Of a stretch of DNA of 64,000 nucleotides, positions 25,353 through 33,729 are shown piece by piece. Position numbers and translations under genes: made by a program. Below the pieces are notes generated by a model. That model worked only from the letters and a program-made list of their open reading frames with translations. It was not told the origin of the DNA and did not search any database. Source of the stretch: Rhodococcus sp. X156 (GTDB lineage Bacteria > Actinomycetota > Actinomycetes > Mycobacteriales > Mycobacteriaceae); the NCBI RefSeq assembly GCF_004006015.1, contig NZ_CP034766.1, positions 1,583,001-1,647,000 of the forward strand. The letters run 5' to 3'. Numbering within the stretch: position 1 is the first letter of the stretch; the number at the start of each line of letters is the position of its first letter.

Positions 25353-26132
25353 ATGAACCGCTTCGACAACCAAGCCGTGCTCGTGACCGGTGGGACCGGT
25401 GGCCAGGGATCGAGCCACGTGCGCGCCTTTCACGCGGAGGGAGCGAACGTGGTGATCGCCGGCATCGACACCGAACGCGGCGCCGCTCTCGCCGACGAGC
25501 TCGGGTCCCGCGCTCACTTCGCCCGCCTCGACGTCGCCGACGAGAGCTCGTGGTCCGCCGCTGTGCTCGCCGCCGAGAGCGTCTTCGGTGCCCTGAACGT
25601 GCTCGTCAACAACGCGGGCGTGCAGAACCCGCCGGCAACGATCGAGAACACCGACCAGGCCACGTGGTCGCGCATCCTCGGCATCAATCTCACCGGGACC
25701 TTCCTCGGCATCAAGGTGGCCGCCCCCGCTCTGCGCCGCGCAGGAGGGGGAGCCATCGTCAACATCGCCTCCACGATGGGCCTGGGCGGCACGGCGCACT
25801 ACGCGCCGTACGTCGCCAGCAAGTGGGCCGTGCGAGGCCTCACCCACACGGCAGCGCTCGAGCTCGGCCGCGACCACATCCGCGTGAACACCATCCACCC
25901 CGGCGTGATCGCGACCCCCTTCATCTCCGAACCAGCAGCCGGCGCCACCGCGGCAATCGCCGACTTCTACTCACCCGAGCCGTTCGCCATCCCCCGGCTC
26001 GGGGAGCCGACCGACGTCACCCGGCTTCTCCTGTTCCTCACGTCATCAGACGCGTCGTTCATCACGGGGTCGGAGCACGTCATCGACGGTGGACTCCTCC
26101 TCGGCCCCGCCCTTCAGGCCGAGACCGCATGA
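25353..26132 (+). CDS. SDR-family NAD(P)-dependent oxidoreductase
   Basis: A 259-residue classical short-chain dehydrogenase. It has TGGTGGQGSS cofactor loop (residues 12-21), NNAG near residue 88, catalytic Ser in NIASTMG near 140 and YAPYVASK with Tyr/Lys near 153-160. Close in form to hydroxysteroid or glucose dehydrogenase-like SDRs; the substrate is unknown. ATG at 25353 has GGAGG 9 bp upstream. It overlaps the next gene (ATGA) and is controlled by the divergent TetR. Confidence 0.9.
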   Translation: MNRFDNQAVLVTGGTGGQGSSHVRAFHAEGANVVIAGIDTERGAALADELGSRAHFARLDVADESSWSAAVLAAESVFGALNVLVNNAGVQNPPATIENTDQATWSRILGINLTGTFLGIKVAAPALRRAGGGAIVNIASTMGLGGTAHYAPYVASKWAVRGLTHTAALELGRDHIRVNTIHPGVIATPFISEPAAGATAAIADFYSPEPFAIPRLGEPTDVTRLLLFLTSSDASFITGSEHVIDGGLLLGPALQAETA

Positions 26133-26605
26133 GCACTCCAGGCGCGACCGGGTCGAACAACTCCGCAGGGGACGCGTCCTTGTCCCACCTGCCCAACCAC
26201 ATCCGGCGAGCCATCGAGATCACCCCCGCCGCGGGCACCCGAGAACGGATCATCGACATCACGACGTTGGGGCGCCGCACTGGCCGGCCACGCCGCATCG
26301 AGATCTTCTTCTACCGAGCTGCGGGCACCACCTACCTGTGCAGCGGCGCCGGCGGTGCCGCGACCGATTGGCATGCGAACCTTCTCGCCAATCCCCACTT
26401 CACCTTCCACCTCAAGAACGGGATTCGCGCAGATCTGCCTGCCCGGGCCACGCCTGTCACCGACCCAGCTGAACGTCAGGCCGTGCTGGTGGAGATCGTC
26501 GCGGATCTCAACCAGCCCCACGACCCCGGCACCATCCGGCCGACTCGGCTCGAAGACTGGGCCAACAGCCGGCTGATGCGCATCAGCTTCCCCCGCCGGC
26601 CGTGA
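26129..26605 (+). CDS. Deazaflavin (F420)-dependent nitroreductase-family protein (DUF385)
   Basis: A 158-residue protein of the split beta-barrel DUF385/Ddn family: IDITTLGRRTGRPRRIEIFFYRAAGTTYLCSG in the centre and DWHANLLANPHFTFHL near residue 84, the usual F420-binding strand and loop (written here in parts longer motifs aside). Translation is coupled to the SDR gene by an ATGA overlap. The pair may carry out successive redox steps on a compound sensed by the TetR regulator. Confidence 0.85.
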   Translation: MSTPGATGSNNSAGDASLSHLPNHIRRAIEITPAAGTRERIIDITTLGRRTGRPRRIEIFFYRAAGTTYLCSGAGGAATDWHANLLANPHFTFHLKNGIRADLPARATPVTDPAERQAVLVEIVADLNQPHDPGTIRPTRLEDWANSRLMRISFPRRP

Positions 26606-26651
26606 TCGCGGATCCCCGGATGACCGTCAACAACCTCCCAGGTCACTACAC

Positions 26652-27716
26652 CTAGGGCTGCAGCACGATCTTTCCCACGTGGTTGCGCTGGCCGAGCTCC
26701 TCCTGCGCCCGGGCGGCCTGCCCCAGCGGGAAGGTCGCTGCGATCACCGGCTGCACCTGCCCGGCACGCGCGGTGTCCATCAGCAGGTCGAAGTGCGCTG
26801 GCGTGTGCATGCTGGAGCCGATGAGCTGGATGTTGTGCAGGTAGAGCCGGCGCACGTCGAACGCCACCTCGTGCCCGCCGAGGGCACCGACGATCACCCA
26901 CCTGCCGCCCTCGCGCAGCAAGGGCAGCCCCTCGCCGACCAGCTGACCGGCCACCACGTCCAGCACCACGTCGACGCCGTCCGGGGCTGCAGTGCGCGCC
27001 TGCTCCACCACGTCGGCGCCGCGGTCGATCACCTCGTGGGCCCCGGCCTCGCGCACGGTCGCCAGCTTGGCGCCACTGCTGACGGCGAGCACCGTGGCCC
27101 CGCGGGCCCGGGCCAGCTGCACCGCCGCAAGGCCCACTCCACCGGAGGCGCCGGTGACCAGCACGGTGTCGCCCGCGCGCACCCGACCGCGCTCGATCAT
27201 GCCCAGCGCTGTGCCGTACGCGGTGGGCAGCGCGGCCAGCTGGGCGTCGGAGAGCGGGGAGCTGGTCACGTCGTGGATGCGCTGGGCCGGCGCGAGCACG
27301 TGCTCGGCGTACCCGCCGTCCCACTCGCTGCCCATCAACCCCACCGGGTTCGCGTCGGGCGTCTCGGCGTCGTAGCGCGCGGGGTCGATCACCACCCGAC
27401 GGCCCACCAAGTCTTCCGCGACGTCCGGACCGACGGCCGCGACGATCCCCGCGACGTCGGCACCCTGGATGCGCGGAAAGTCCACCGGCCCACGCCACCC
27501 CGCCAGCGCATCGGGATCCCCGGGCAACCCGTAGGCGCCCTGGCGGGTCCACAGGTCTGTGTTGTTCAGGGCCACCGCCCGAACCTGCACCAGCACCTGT
27601 CCCGCAGCCGGAGCCGGGACCGGTACCTGCACCACCTCCAGCACCTCCGGTCCGCCGTGCGCCGTGATCCGCACCGCCTGCATCGTTGCCGCCGACACTG
27701 TCTCGGGCACCGTCAT
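26652..27716 (-). CDS. Zinc-independent quinone reductase/alcohol dehydrogenase (MDR family)
   Basis: A 354-residue medium-chain dehydrogenase of the quinone oxidoreductase branch. It has the N-terminal GroES-like domain (NNTDLWTRQGAYG near 52), the NADPH motif GASGGVGLAAVQLARARG near 165-182, and a C-terminal FPLGQAARAQEELGQRNHVG. The cysteines that bind catalytic zinc are absent. The ATG at 27716 has GGAGG 7 bp upstream; a TTG two codons earlier is less likely. It is divergent from a TetR gene with two shared operators. A decayed copy of its tail lies at 32812. Confidence 0.9.
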   Translation of the reverse strand: MTVPETVSAATMQAVRITAHGGPEVLEVVQVPVPAPAAGQVLVQVRAVALNNTDLWTRQGAYGLPGDPDALAGWRGPVDFPRIQGADVAGIVAAVGPDVAEDLVGRRVVIDPARYDAETPDANPVGLMGSEWDGGYAEHVLAPAQRIHDVTSSPLSDAQLAALPTAYGTALGMIERGRVRAGDTVLVTGASGGVGLAAVQLARARGATVLAVSSGAKLATVREAGAHEVIDRGADVVEQARTAAPDGVDVVLDVVAGQLVGEGLPLLREGGRWVIVGALGGHEVAFDVRRLYLHNIQLIGSSMHTPAHFDLLMDTARAGQVQPVIAATFPLGQAARAQEELGQRNHVGKIVLQP

Positions 27717-27735
27717 GACCAACCTCCATCGCTAC

Positions 27736-27745
27736 ACTGATCGGT
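27736..27745. promoter_or_regulatory. TetR operator candidate (ACTGATCGGT)
   Basis: A near-perfect 10-bp palindrome between the divergent quinone reductase and TetR genes. It is 31 bp (three helical turns) from the perfect copy at 27767. Confidence 0.55.
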
Positions 27746-27766
27746 GAACTGTGCTGGCAACGGTAG

Positions 27767-27776
27767 ACCGATCGGT
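27767..27776. promoter_or_regulatory. TetR operator candidate (ACCGATCGGT)
   Basis: A perfect 10-bp palindrome 13 bp before the TetR start codon. A repressor bound here would block the ribosome-site region and, with the second site, both divergent promoters. Confidence 0.6.
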
Positions 27777-27789
27777 GAAGGAGCGCGAG

Positions 27790-28365
27790 ATGGAGACCGA
27801 TCGACCCCTGACTCCGGCCGGCCAGCGGATCGTGGAGGCCGCCGAGGACCTCTTCTACAACCGGGGCATCACCGCTGTGGGCGTCGACCTCATCGCGGAG
27901 CGCTCCGGCGTCACCAAGCGCACCTTGTACAACCAGTTCGGCTCCAAGGACACCGTGGTGCTGGCCTACCTCACCGCCCGCGGTGAGCGCTGGCGTGCGC
28001 TGGTGGAGGACACCGCCGCCGCCGCCGGCGACCCGGTGGCGGCGGTGACGGCGCCATTCGTGGCCCTGCAGGAGTGGAGCGCGACGAGCTCCCGTGGCTG
28101 CGCGTTCATCAACGCTCTCGCCGAGCTGCCCGAGCCGGCGCACCCCGCGCACCGCCTGGCCGTCGAGCAGAAGCACTGGCTGCTGAACCTCTTCCAGCGT
28201 CTGGCCACCGCGGCCGGCTGCACCCAGCCCGATCAGCTGGCCACCCAGCTCCTGGTGCTGCACGAGGGGGCGCTGGCCACGCAGCCCCTCGGCCTGGACA
28301 CCCTGCACGCGAGCACCGCGCTGGCCCGCGAACTCACGCTGGCCAGCTGCCCGGCCGCCCGGTGA
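27790..28365 (+). CDS. TetR/AcrR-family transcriptional regulator
   Basis: A 191-residue regulator. The helix-turn-helix spans about residues 26-60 (VDLIAERSGVTKRTLYNQFGSKDTVV), followed by a TetR_C-type ligand domain with SSRGCAFINALAEL near residue 100, as seen in regulators of the YdeS type. The ATG at 27790 was chosen because AAGGAG lies 7 bp upstream. It probably controls itself and the divergent quinone reductase. Confidence 0.9.
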   Translation: METDRPLTPAGQRIVEAAEDLFYNRGITAVGVDLIAERSGVTKRTLYNQFGSKDTVVLAYLTARGERWRALVEDTAAAAGDPVAAVTAPFVALQEWSATSSRGCAFINALAELPEPAHPAHRLAVEQKHWLLNLFQRLATAAGCTQPDQLATQLLVLHEGALATQPLGLDTLHASTALARELTLASCPAAR

Positions 28366-28374
28366 CCGCCCGTC

Positions 28375-29388
28375 TCATCCCGCCGCGACGGTGCGTGGGA
28401 ACAGCCGGGCCAGCACGTCGGCGAGGGTGATGACCCCTGCCACCGACGTGCCGTCGGTGACCACCGCCAGGTGGTTGCGGGTCTCCCGCATCGAGGCCAG
28501 CGCCACGTAGACCGGGGTGTGCGGCTCGAGGGTGAACACCGGCCGCATGAGCTCGACGACGGGACGCTCCACGGGCTGGTTGAGGGTGTCGCGCACGTGC
28601 ACCACGCCGTGCACGGTGTGCCGGTCACCCACCAGGATGCGCAGGTGCCCGGAGGAGCGGGTGGCCGTCTGCACGTCGGCGACCGTGGCCTCCACCGCCA
28701 CCGTGGTGGGCGCGCCGGGGGCGGTGAGCAGGTCGCTCACCGTGAGCGTCTGCAGGTCCAGGGCGCCGGAGAGCTGGGCGAAGTACGACGGGTCCAGGGC
28801 TCCCACGTTGGCGGAGTGCTCCACCAGGTGACGCAGGTCGTCCGGGCTCTGTCCCGACTCGACCTGGCCGGTCGGTTCCACCCCCACCTTGCGCAGGCAC
28901 CAGTTGGCCATGTTGTTGAGCCCGGTCAGCAGCGGACGGGTCAGCCACATGAAGCCGCGCATCGGGATGGCCAGCAGGGTGGCCGAGGTCTCCGGGTGGG
29001 CGATCGCCCAGGACTTCGGGGCCATCTCACCGACCACCAGGTGCAGGAACGTCACGATGACCAGGGCCAGGACGAACCCGCCGACGTCGGCGACCCACAG
29101 CGGCGCCCCCCACGACTCGAAGGCAGGAGTGAGCCAGTGATGCACCGCGGGCTTGGTGATGGCACCGAGCGCCAAGGTGCACGCGGTGATGCCCAGCTGG
29201 GAGCCGGCCAGCAGCACGGTCAGCTCGGTGGAGCTGCGCAGCGCGGCGCGGGCCGAGCGGCTGTTGGCGGCGGCGTCCTCCAGGCGGTGCCGCTTGGCGG
29301 CGAGCAGCGCGAACTCGACGGCGACGAAGAACGCGCTGAGCGCGATGATGACCACGGTGACGGCGACGATCACCCAGGGGCTGCTCAT
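28375..29388 (-). CDS. CNNM-domain membrane protein with CBS pair (HlyC/CorC-like), short form
   Basis: A 337-residue protein. The N-terminal CNNM domain (about 1-185) has three to four membrane helices and the motifs FFVAVEFALLAAKRHRLE and FLHLVVGEMAPKSWAIAHPE. Two CBS motifs follow (about 205-330). The usual C-terminal CorC_HlyC domain is missing, unlike its neighbour. This family transports or regulates Mg2+ or other divalent cations. It is co-translated with the longer paralogue (ATGA). Confidence 0.9.
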   Translation of the reverse strand: MSSPWVIVAVTVVIIALSAFFVAVEFALLAAKRHRLEDAAANSRSARAALRSSTELTVLLAGSQLGITACTLALGAITKPAVHHWLTPAFESWGAPLWVADVGGFVLALVIVTFLHLVVGEMAPKSWAIAHPETSATLLAIPMRGFMWLTRPLLTGLNNMANWCLRKVGVEPTGQVESGQSPDDLRHLVEHSANVGALDPSYFAQLSGALDLQTLTVSDLLTAPGAPTTVAVEATVADVQTATRSSGHLRILVGDRHTVHGVVHVRDTLNQPVERPVVELMRPVFTLEPHTPVYVALASMRETRNHLAVVTDGTSVAGVITLADVLARLFPRTVAAG

Positions 29389-30764
29389 CGGTCTTCCTCC
29401 CCAGCTGGGTCGGCCGGGAAGACCACGCGGACCAGGGACGGCACGTGCCGGTCGATCTCGATCACCTCGACGCGCAACCAGGCCGGCACGGGATCGTCGG
29501 CACGGGCTAGGTCGGCGGGATCCAGAGGCAGCTCGACGTCGATGCGCGTCCCGGGCTCGGGCAGGGCGCCGTGCTGGTCGATGGCCAGTCCGGCGATGGT
29601 CTCGTAGTCACCGCGTGGCAGGTCACGGCCGATGGCCCGCTCCACCTCGTCGATGTGAATGTCGCCGGCCATCACCCACGTGCCGTCGTCGTCGCGCGGC
29701 ACGATGGTGGGGGTGGCGGGATCGTGTTCGTCGGTGATCTCACCCACCAGCTCCTCGGCGAGGTCCTCGGCGGTGAGCACGCCGGCGAACCCGCCGTACT
29801 CGTCGATCACGCAGGCCAGCTGGTTGCGGGTCTCGGTCAGCTCGCGCAGCGCGTCGGGCAGGCTCATCGCGGTCGGGAGCACCACCGCGGGTCGCATGAA
29901 GTCGCGGGCCGGGGTGGAGTCGGGCTGCGTGGCGCTCAGCACGTCGACCAGGTGCACCACGCCGGCGACCTGCTCGTCGTCGGTGAGCACCGGGTAGCGG
30001 GAGTGCCCGCTCGCCATCTGGGCGCGCACCTGCGCGAGGGAGTCGGCGACGTGCACGGCATCCACCCGGGAGCGGGGGACCATCGCGTGCTCGGCGTCGC
30101 GGTCCGGGAAGTCCAGGATGCGGTCGAGGAGCACCGAGAGCTCGCCCGGCAGGTCCCCGCTCTGGCGGGAGTCGGCCACGATGTGCTCGAGGTCGCGGGC
30201 AGTGGCGGAGTGCTCGAGGTCGTGCACCGGCTCGATCCGCAGTGCCCGCAGCAGCAGGTTGGAGGCCTGGTCGAAGATCGCGATGAGCCACCCGAACAGG
30301 GCCAGGTAGACGGTGGTGGACCGAGCCAGCCACAGCGCGACCGGTTCGGGCCGGGCGATGGCCAGGTTCTTGGGGAACAGCTCGCCGAAGAGCATCTGGA
30401 TGAACGTGGAGAACACCAGTGCCAGCACCGTGCCCACCGCGATGCCCACGCCGGTGGGCACCGAGACTCCACCGAGCGCGTCACCAATGGACTCACCGAC
30501 CAGCGGCTCGGCGACGTAGCCGACCAGCAACCCGGTGACGGTGATGCCCAGCTGGGCGCCGGAGAGCATGAAGGACGTCCGCTTGGTGACCGCCAGGGCA
30601 CGCTGGGCGCCGGCGTCTCCGGCGGTGGCTCGCGCGCCCAGCCGGGAGCGGTCGACCGCCATGTACGCGAACTCCTGGGCCACGAAGTAGCCCGTGACCG
30701 CGGTGATGGCCAGGATCACCAGGACGCCCAGCAGCAGTGTCAACACCCACATCAGGCTCTGCAC
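29385..30764 (-). CDS. CNNM-domain membrane protein with CBS pair and CorC_HlyC domain (HlyC/CorC-like), long form
   Basis: A 459-residue protein. The N-terminal CNNM domain (about 1-200) contains FVAQEFAYMAVDRSRL and MLFGELFPKNLAIARPE. The CBS pair (about 215-335) ends ETRNQLACVIDEYGGFAGVLT, and the CorC_HlyC domain fills about 350-450. A normal-length member, overlapping the short paralogue by 4 bp. The pair may form a hetero-oligomer for divalent cation efflux or sensing; this is inferred from repeated tandem occurrence of the family in actinobacteria. Confidence 0.9.
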   Translation of the reverse strand: MQSLMWVLTLLLGVLVILAITAVTGYFVAQEFAYMAVDRSRLGARATAGDAGAQRALAVTKRTSFMLSGAQLGITVTGLLVGYVAEPLVGESIGDALGGVSVPTGVGIAVGTVLALVFSTFIQMLFGELFPKNLAIARPEPVALWLARSTTVYLALFGWLIAIFDQASNLLLRALRIEPVHDLEHSATARDLEHIVADSRQSGDLPGELSVLLDRILDFPDRDAEHAMVPRSRVDAVHVADSLAQVRAQMASGHSRYPVLTDDEQVAGVVHLVDVLSATQPDSTPARDFMRPAVVLPTAMSLPDALRELTETRNQLACVIDEYGGFAGVLTAEDLAEELVGEITDEHDPATPTIVPRDDDGTWVMAGDIHIDEVERAIGRDLPRGDYETIAGLAIDQHGALPEPGTRIDVELPLDPADLARADDPVPAWLRVEVIEIDRHVPSLVRVVFPADPAGEEDR

Positions 30765-31317
30765 CCCCTTGTCGCAGCACTGGTGGCCGGCACAAGGGGG
30801 TTCGTACTGTCTGCGTCCATGTCTCTCTCAGGTCGTGGGGCAGGGTCGACAGCGCAACGACTCTGCGCCGCGCCTGGTTCCCGAACCAGCTCACGTTATG
30901 GGCGAATTGCCCGGTTCCGATCGTACGGGTCAGCTGGCTCGTCGAGCACCTCCCGTGCCGTCGAACCTCGGGGACCTGGGACGTCCCGCTCAGCGGATGA
31001 GGGTTCTTGACCGGCTCTCCGCGGTCGCCCTACCGTCAGGCGTCATGCGCCAGACCACGGTCACCGGCCTGATGCACCCACGGTGACCCGCACCGTGCGG
31101 AGCTTCGCTCACGTCGGCGCCACGGCGGCGCAGCTCGACCACGCGTCCTCCGACCGACCGTCCTGAGGACGACCACCACAACACGATCTGTGCCAGCCCG
31201 CCGGCTGGCCGCGCGGCCGAAGGCGGCCGGCAGATCCGACCATGCACGACGCCCAGGCCGACAGCGCTGCTGCCCCGGCTGTGCTGACGTGCGCACGCAC
31301 CCTGCCGAAGGACCACC
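30765..31317. other. 553-bp intergenic region with three hairpins before a DHA2 transporter gene
   Basis: No convincing gene. A TTGACC/TACCGT pair separated by 18 bp (31008-31037) could be a promoter, and a 28-codon reading frame (31000-31086) could be a leader, but it has no ribosome site. Nearer the transporter are GTCCTC/GAGGAC (31145-31170), a perfect 7-bp stem GCCAGCC/GGCTGGC (31192-31209) and an overlapping GGCCGC/GCGGCC stem (31207-31228). The last two exclude each other, as in an attenuator. Confidence 0.4.
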
Positions 31318-32796
31318 GTGACGCTGCCACCACCCGCTCCCGTGCCCGCCGACCATGCTGGCAGCAGCACCGAGACCTCCCCGGCGCTGCGCGGCCGCTT
31401 CGCTCGACAGCGCCCCGCGTGGGTGATCATCGCCGTGCTGGTGGCGGTGGAGGTCATCAGCGCGTTCGAGACGTCGATGGTGTTCGCGGCGCTGCCCACG
31501 TTCATCGAGGAGTTCGACAGCGACGCCGCCACCGTGGGCTGGGCCGTCACCGCCTTCCTGCTGGTGGCTGCGGCCTCGGCCGCGGTCTGCGGACGCCTCG
31601 GGGACATGTACGGCCGGGAGCGCGTGCTCGTCGTCCTGCTGGCCGCCGCCGCCATCGGCTCGTTCGTCAGCGCGATCGGCGACAGCATCAGCAGCATCAT
31701 CATCGGCCGCGCCATCCAGGGCGTCGCCGGCGCGATCCTGCCGCTGTGCATCGGCCTGGCTCGGGAGCACCTGCCCGTCGCCAAGGTGCCAGTGGCCATC
31801 GCGATCATCTCTGGCTCCGCCGTCGCCGCTGGTTCGGCCTCGCTGCTGGTGGCCGGCCTGATGCTCGACCACGCCAGCTGGCACATGATCTTTGTCGTCG
31901 CCGCCGTCTACGCCGTGCTGTCCCTGCTGCTGGTGTGGTTCGTGCTGCCGTGGCGCCGGCCGACCGGCGCCACGCAGCAGGTGGACTACGTCGGCACCCT
32001 GGCGTTCGCGCCGGCCATCGGGGCGATCCTGCTGGGCATCAACAAGTCCGGCGCCTGGGGCTGGAGCGACCCCAAGACCCTCGGCCTGGTGGTCGGTGGC
32101 CTGGCCGTGCTGGCCCTCTGGGTGCAGTGGGAGCTGCGGGTGACCGATCCGGTCATCAACGTGCGGATGTTCACCGACCGCAAGATCGCGCTGACGATGT
32201 GCGCGACCCTGGCGATCGCCGTCGGCCCGCTGGGCATCTCCACGATGATCATCCCGATGATCCTGCAGTCGCCGACGACCGCGCCGTTCGGACTGGGGAT
32301 CTCACCCACCGACGCTGGGTGGCTGAGCTTCATCGGGTCGATGTTCGGCTTCGTGTGTACTCCGCTCAGCGGGCGCATCACGCGGGCCGTCGGCTCGAGG
32401 GTGGCGATGCTGCTGGGCACCGCGCTGTTCACCCTGAGCAGCGCGATGATGCTGGTGCTGCACGAGACGGTCGCCGGCATGGTCGCGATGGTGATCACCG
32501 TGTCCATCGGCACCGCCTTCGCCTACACCGCGCTGCCCAACCTGATCGTCGAGGCGGTGCCCGAGGGCAACACCAGCGAGGTGACCGGCACCAACACCGT
32601 GCTGCGCATGGCGGGCCAAGGCATCGGCACGTCCATCGCCACCACGCTGCTGGCCTCCTCCGCCGCGGCCGCCGGCAGCGCCGCGCCCACGATCAGCGGT
32701 CTGAACATGGTGGGCGGGCTGATGATCGGCGGTGGGCTGCTGACCATCGCCTTCACCCTGCTGATCCGCCGAGGCACCGTCTACGCCAAGGCCTGA
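31318..32796 (+). CDS. DHA2-family MFS efflux transporter
   Basis: A 492-residue, 14-helix transporter. It has motif A-like CGRLGDMYGRERVLV near residue 100, IGRAIQGVAGAILPL in helix 4 and the antiporter motif C-like SGSAVAAGSASLLVAGL in helix 5. The N-terminal 35 residues are Pro/Ala-rich and cytoplasmic. The start is GTG at 31318, with GAAGGA 7 bp upstream. The long upstream region holds hairpins that could control it. Substrate unknown; a drug or catabolite exporter is most likely. Confidence 0.9.
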   Translation: MTLPPPAPVPADHAGSSTETSPALRGRFARQRPAWVIIAVLVAVEVISAFETSMVFAALPTFIEEFDSDAATVGWAVTAFLLVAAASAAVCGRLGDMYGRERVLVVLLAAAAIGSFVSAIGDSISSIIIGRAIQGVAGAILPLCIGLAREHLPVAKVPVAIAIISGSAVAAGSASLLVAGLMLDHASWHMIFVVAAVYAVLSLLLVWFVLPWRRPTGATQQVDYVGTLAFAPAIGAILLGINKSGAWGWSDPKTLGLVVGGLAVLALWVQWELRVTDPVINVRMFTDRKIALTMCATLAIAVGPLGISTMIIPMILQSPTTAPFGLGISPTDAGWLSFIGSMFGFVCTPLSGRITRAVGSRVAMLLGTALFTLSSAMMLVLHETVAGMVAMVITVSIGTAFAYTALPNLIVEAVPEGNTSEVTGTNTVLRMAGQGIGTSIATTLLASSAAAAGSAAPTISGLNMVGGLMIGGGLLTIAFTLLIRRGTVYAKA

Positions 32797-32811
32797 CGCC
32801 GGCTCTTTGGC

Positions 32812-32948
32812 GCCAGCATGCACACGCCCGCGCACGTCGACCTGTGGAGCCGGTGATCTCCGGGACCTTCCCGCTGGGGCAGGCCGCCCGGGCGCAGGAG
32901 GAGCTCAGCCAGCGCAACCACGTGGGCAAGATCGTGCTGCAGCTCTAG
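32812..32948 (+). pseudogene. Tail remnant of a quinone reductase (MDR) gene
   Basis: The stretch SMHTPAHVDL, then after a frame break VEPVISGTFPLGQAARAQEE and LSQRNHVGKIVLQL-stop, matches the last 50 residues of the MDR gene at 26652 almost residue for residue. About 15 codons between the two blocks are lost, and there is no start. The stop shares a CTAG with the convergent gene. It is a duplicated and decayed 3' end, 5 kb from the intact copy and in the opposite orientation. Confidence 0.85.
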
Positions 32949-33463
32949 TGGGTGCTCTCGGAGAAGGCTGACCAGCAGATGTCGTTTCGCCGGGCCTGGT
33001 CGTCGAGGACGAGCTTGCGGACCGGTCTCGGGAGGCGAGCGCGTTGCCAATCACGTTCGGCCCGACCTGCCCCGGCATCATCGGGTTGCGCGCTCCGCAC
33101 GGCCTTGATCGCGTAGGCCGCGGCACCGAGATCGTGCTCTGCGACGTGTCCGACGCAGGCAGCCTGCCCGGCCGAGTAGGCGGCGAACCGGGCCGCGCCG
33201 GCCAGTGGTCGGGCAGCACCCATCGCGTGTCCCCCTGCCGCGCGTGCCTGCAGCATCGGCATCTCGCCGTGCGCCCACGCGCGGGCGGCGGCGATCGCGT
33301 CCCGTGGTCGCGAATCATCCGGCCGCTCACGCTCGAAGTAGCCAACCACGTGCTCGGCGCAGTCGGCGGCCCACAGCGCGAGCAGGTGGTGATCGTCGTC
33401 GGTCAGCGTGCCGCCCCGACGGATGGTGACCATGCGCAGGTCGCGGACCTTGGGCAGAATCAT
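32945..33463 (-). CDS. Imm-5-like putative immunity protein
   Basis: A 172-residue, Ala-rich, mostly helical soluble protein. The signature DDDHHLLALWAADCAEHVV near residue 21, PRDAIAAARAWAHGEM near 53 and the C-terminal AERDWQRARLP match my memory of the Imm-5 family, which is proposed to protect against polymorphic toxins. No toxin gene is next to it. The ATG at 33463 has GGGAG upstream; a TTG six codons earlier is possible. Function inferred from family only. Confidence 0.65.
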   Translation of the reverse strand: MILPKVRDLRMVTIRRGGTLTDDDHHLLALWAADCAEHVVGYFERERPDDSRPRDAIAAARAWAHGEMPMLQARAAGGHAMGAARPLAGAARFAAYSAGQAACVGHVAEHDLGAAAYAIKAVRSAQPDDAGAGRAERDWQRARLPRPVRKLVLDDQARRNDICWSAFSESTH

Positions 33464-33495
33464 CGTGGGCTCGGCTCCCAAGTCGTGTCGCAGGG

Positions 33496-33702
33496 GTGCG
33501 CCGGCTGATCGTAGCTTTGCCCGCGTGGGCCGCCGATCAGCTTGCAGAACACTCCCAGCTACGGGACGAAGTAGCGAACGAATCTGCTCAAGCTCACTTT
33601 GCTCCGATGGCCATGTCGGTCCTGGTTGGACTCTTCGTACGTCAGCGAATCGTGGTCCTTACGGACACTGTGTCAATGGGAACTGTGAACGAGCACGGGT
33701 GA
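33496..33702 (+). CDS. Possible small protein (68 aa), doubtful
   Basis: A GTG-initiated 68-codon frame in a stretch of lower GC than its surroundings, lacking a clear ribosome site and any recognisable family. It fills the gap between the Imm-5-like gene and cobB. It may be chance. Confidence 0.2.
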   Translation: MRRLIVALPAWAADQLAEHSQLRDEVANESAQAHFAPMAMSVLVGLFVRQRIVVLTDTVSMGTVNEHG

Positions 33703-33729
33703 TGTCCGTGTGACACGGGCTCGGCGATG

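Noticed and set aside
28375-30764. Haemolysin genes
   Set aside because: The HlyC/CorC label is historical; the CNNM and CBS domains point to divalent cation handling.
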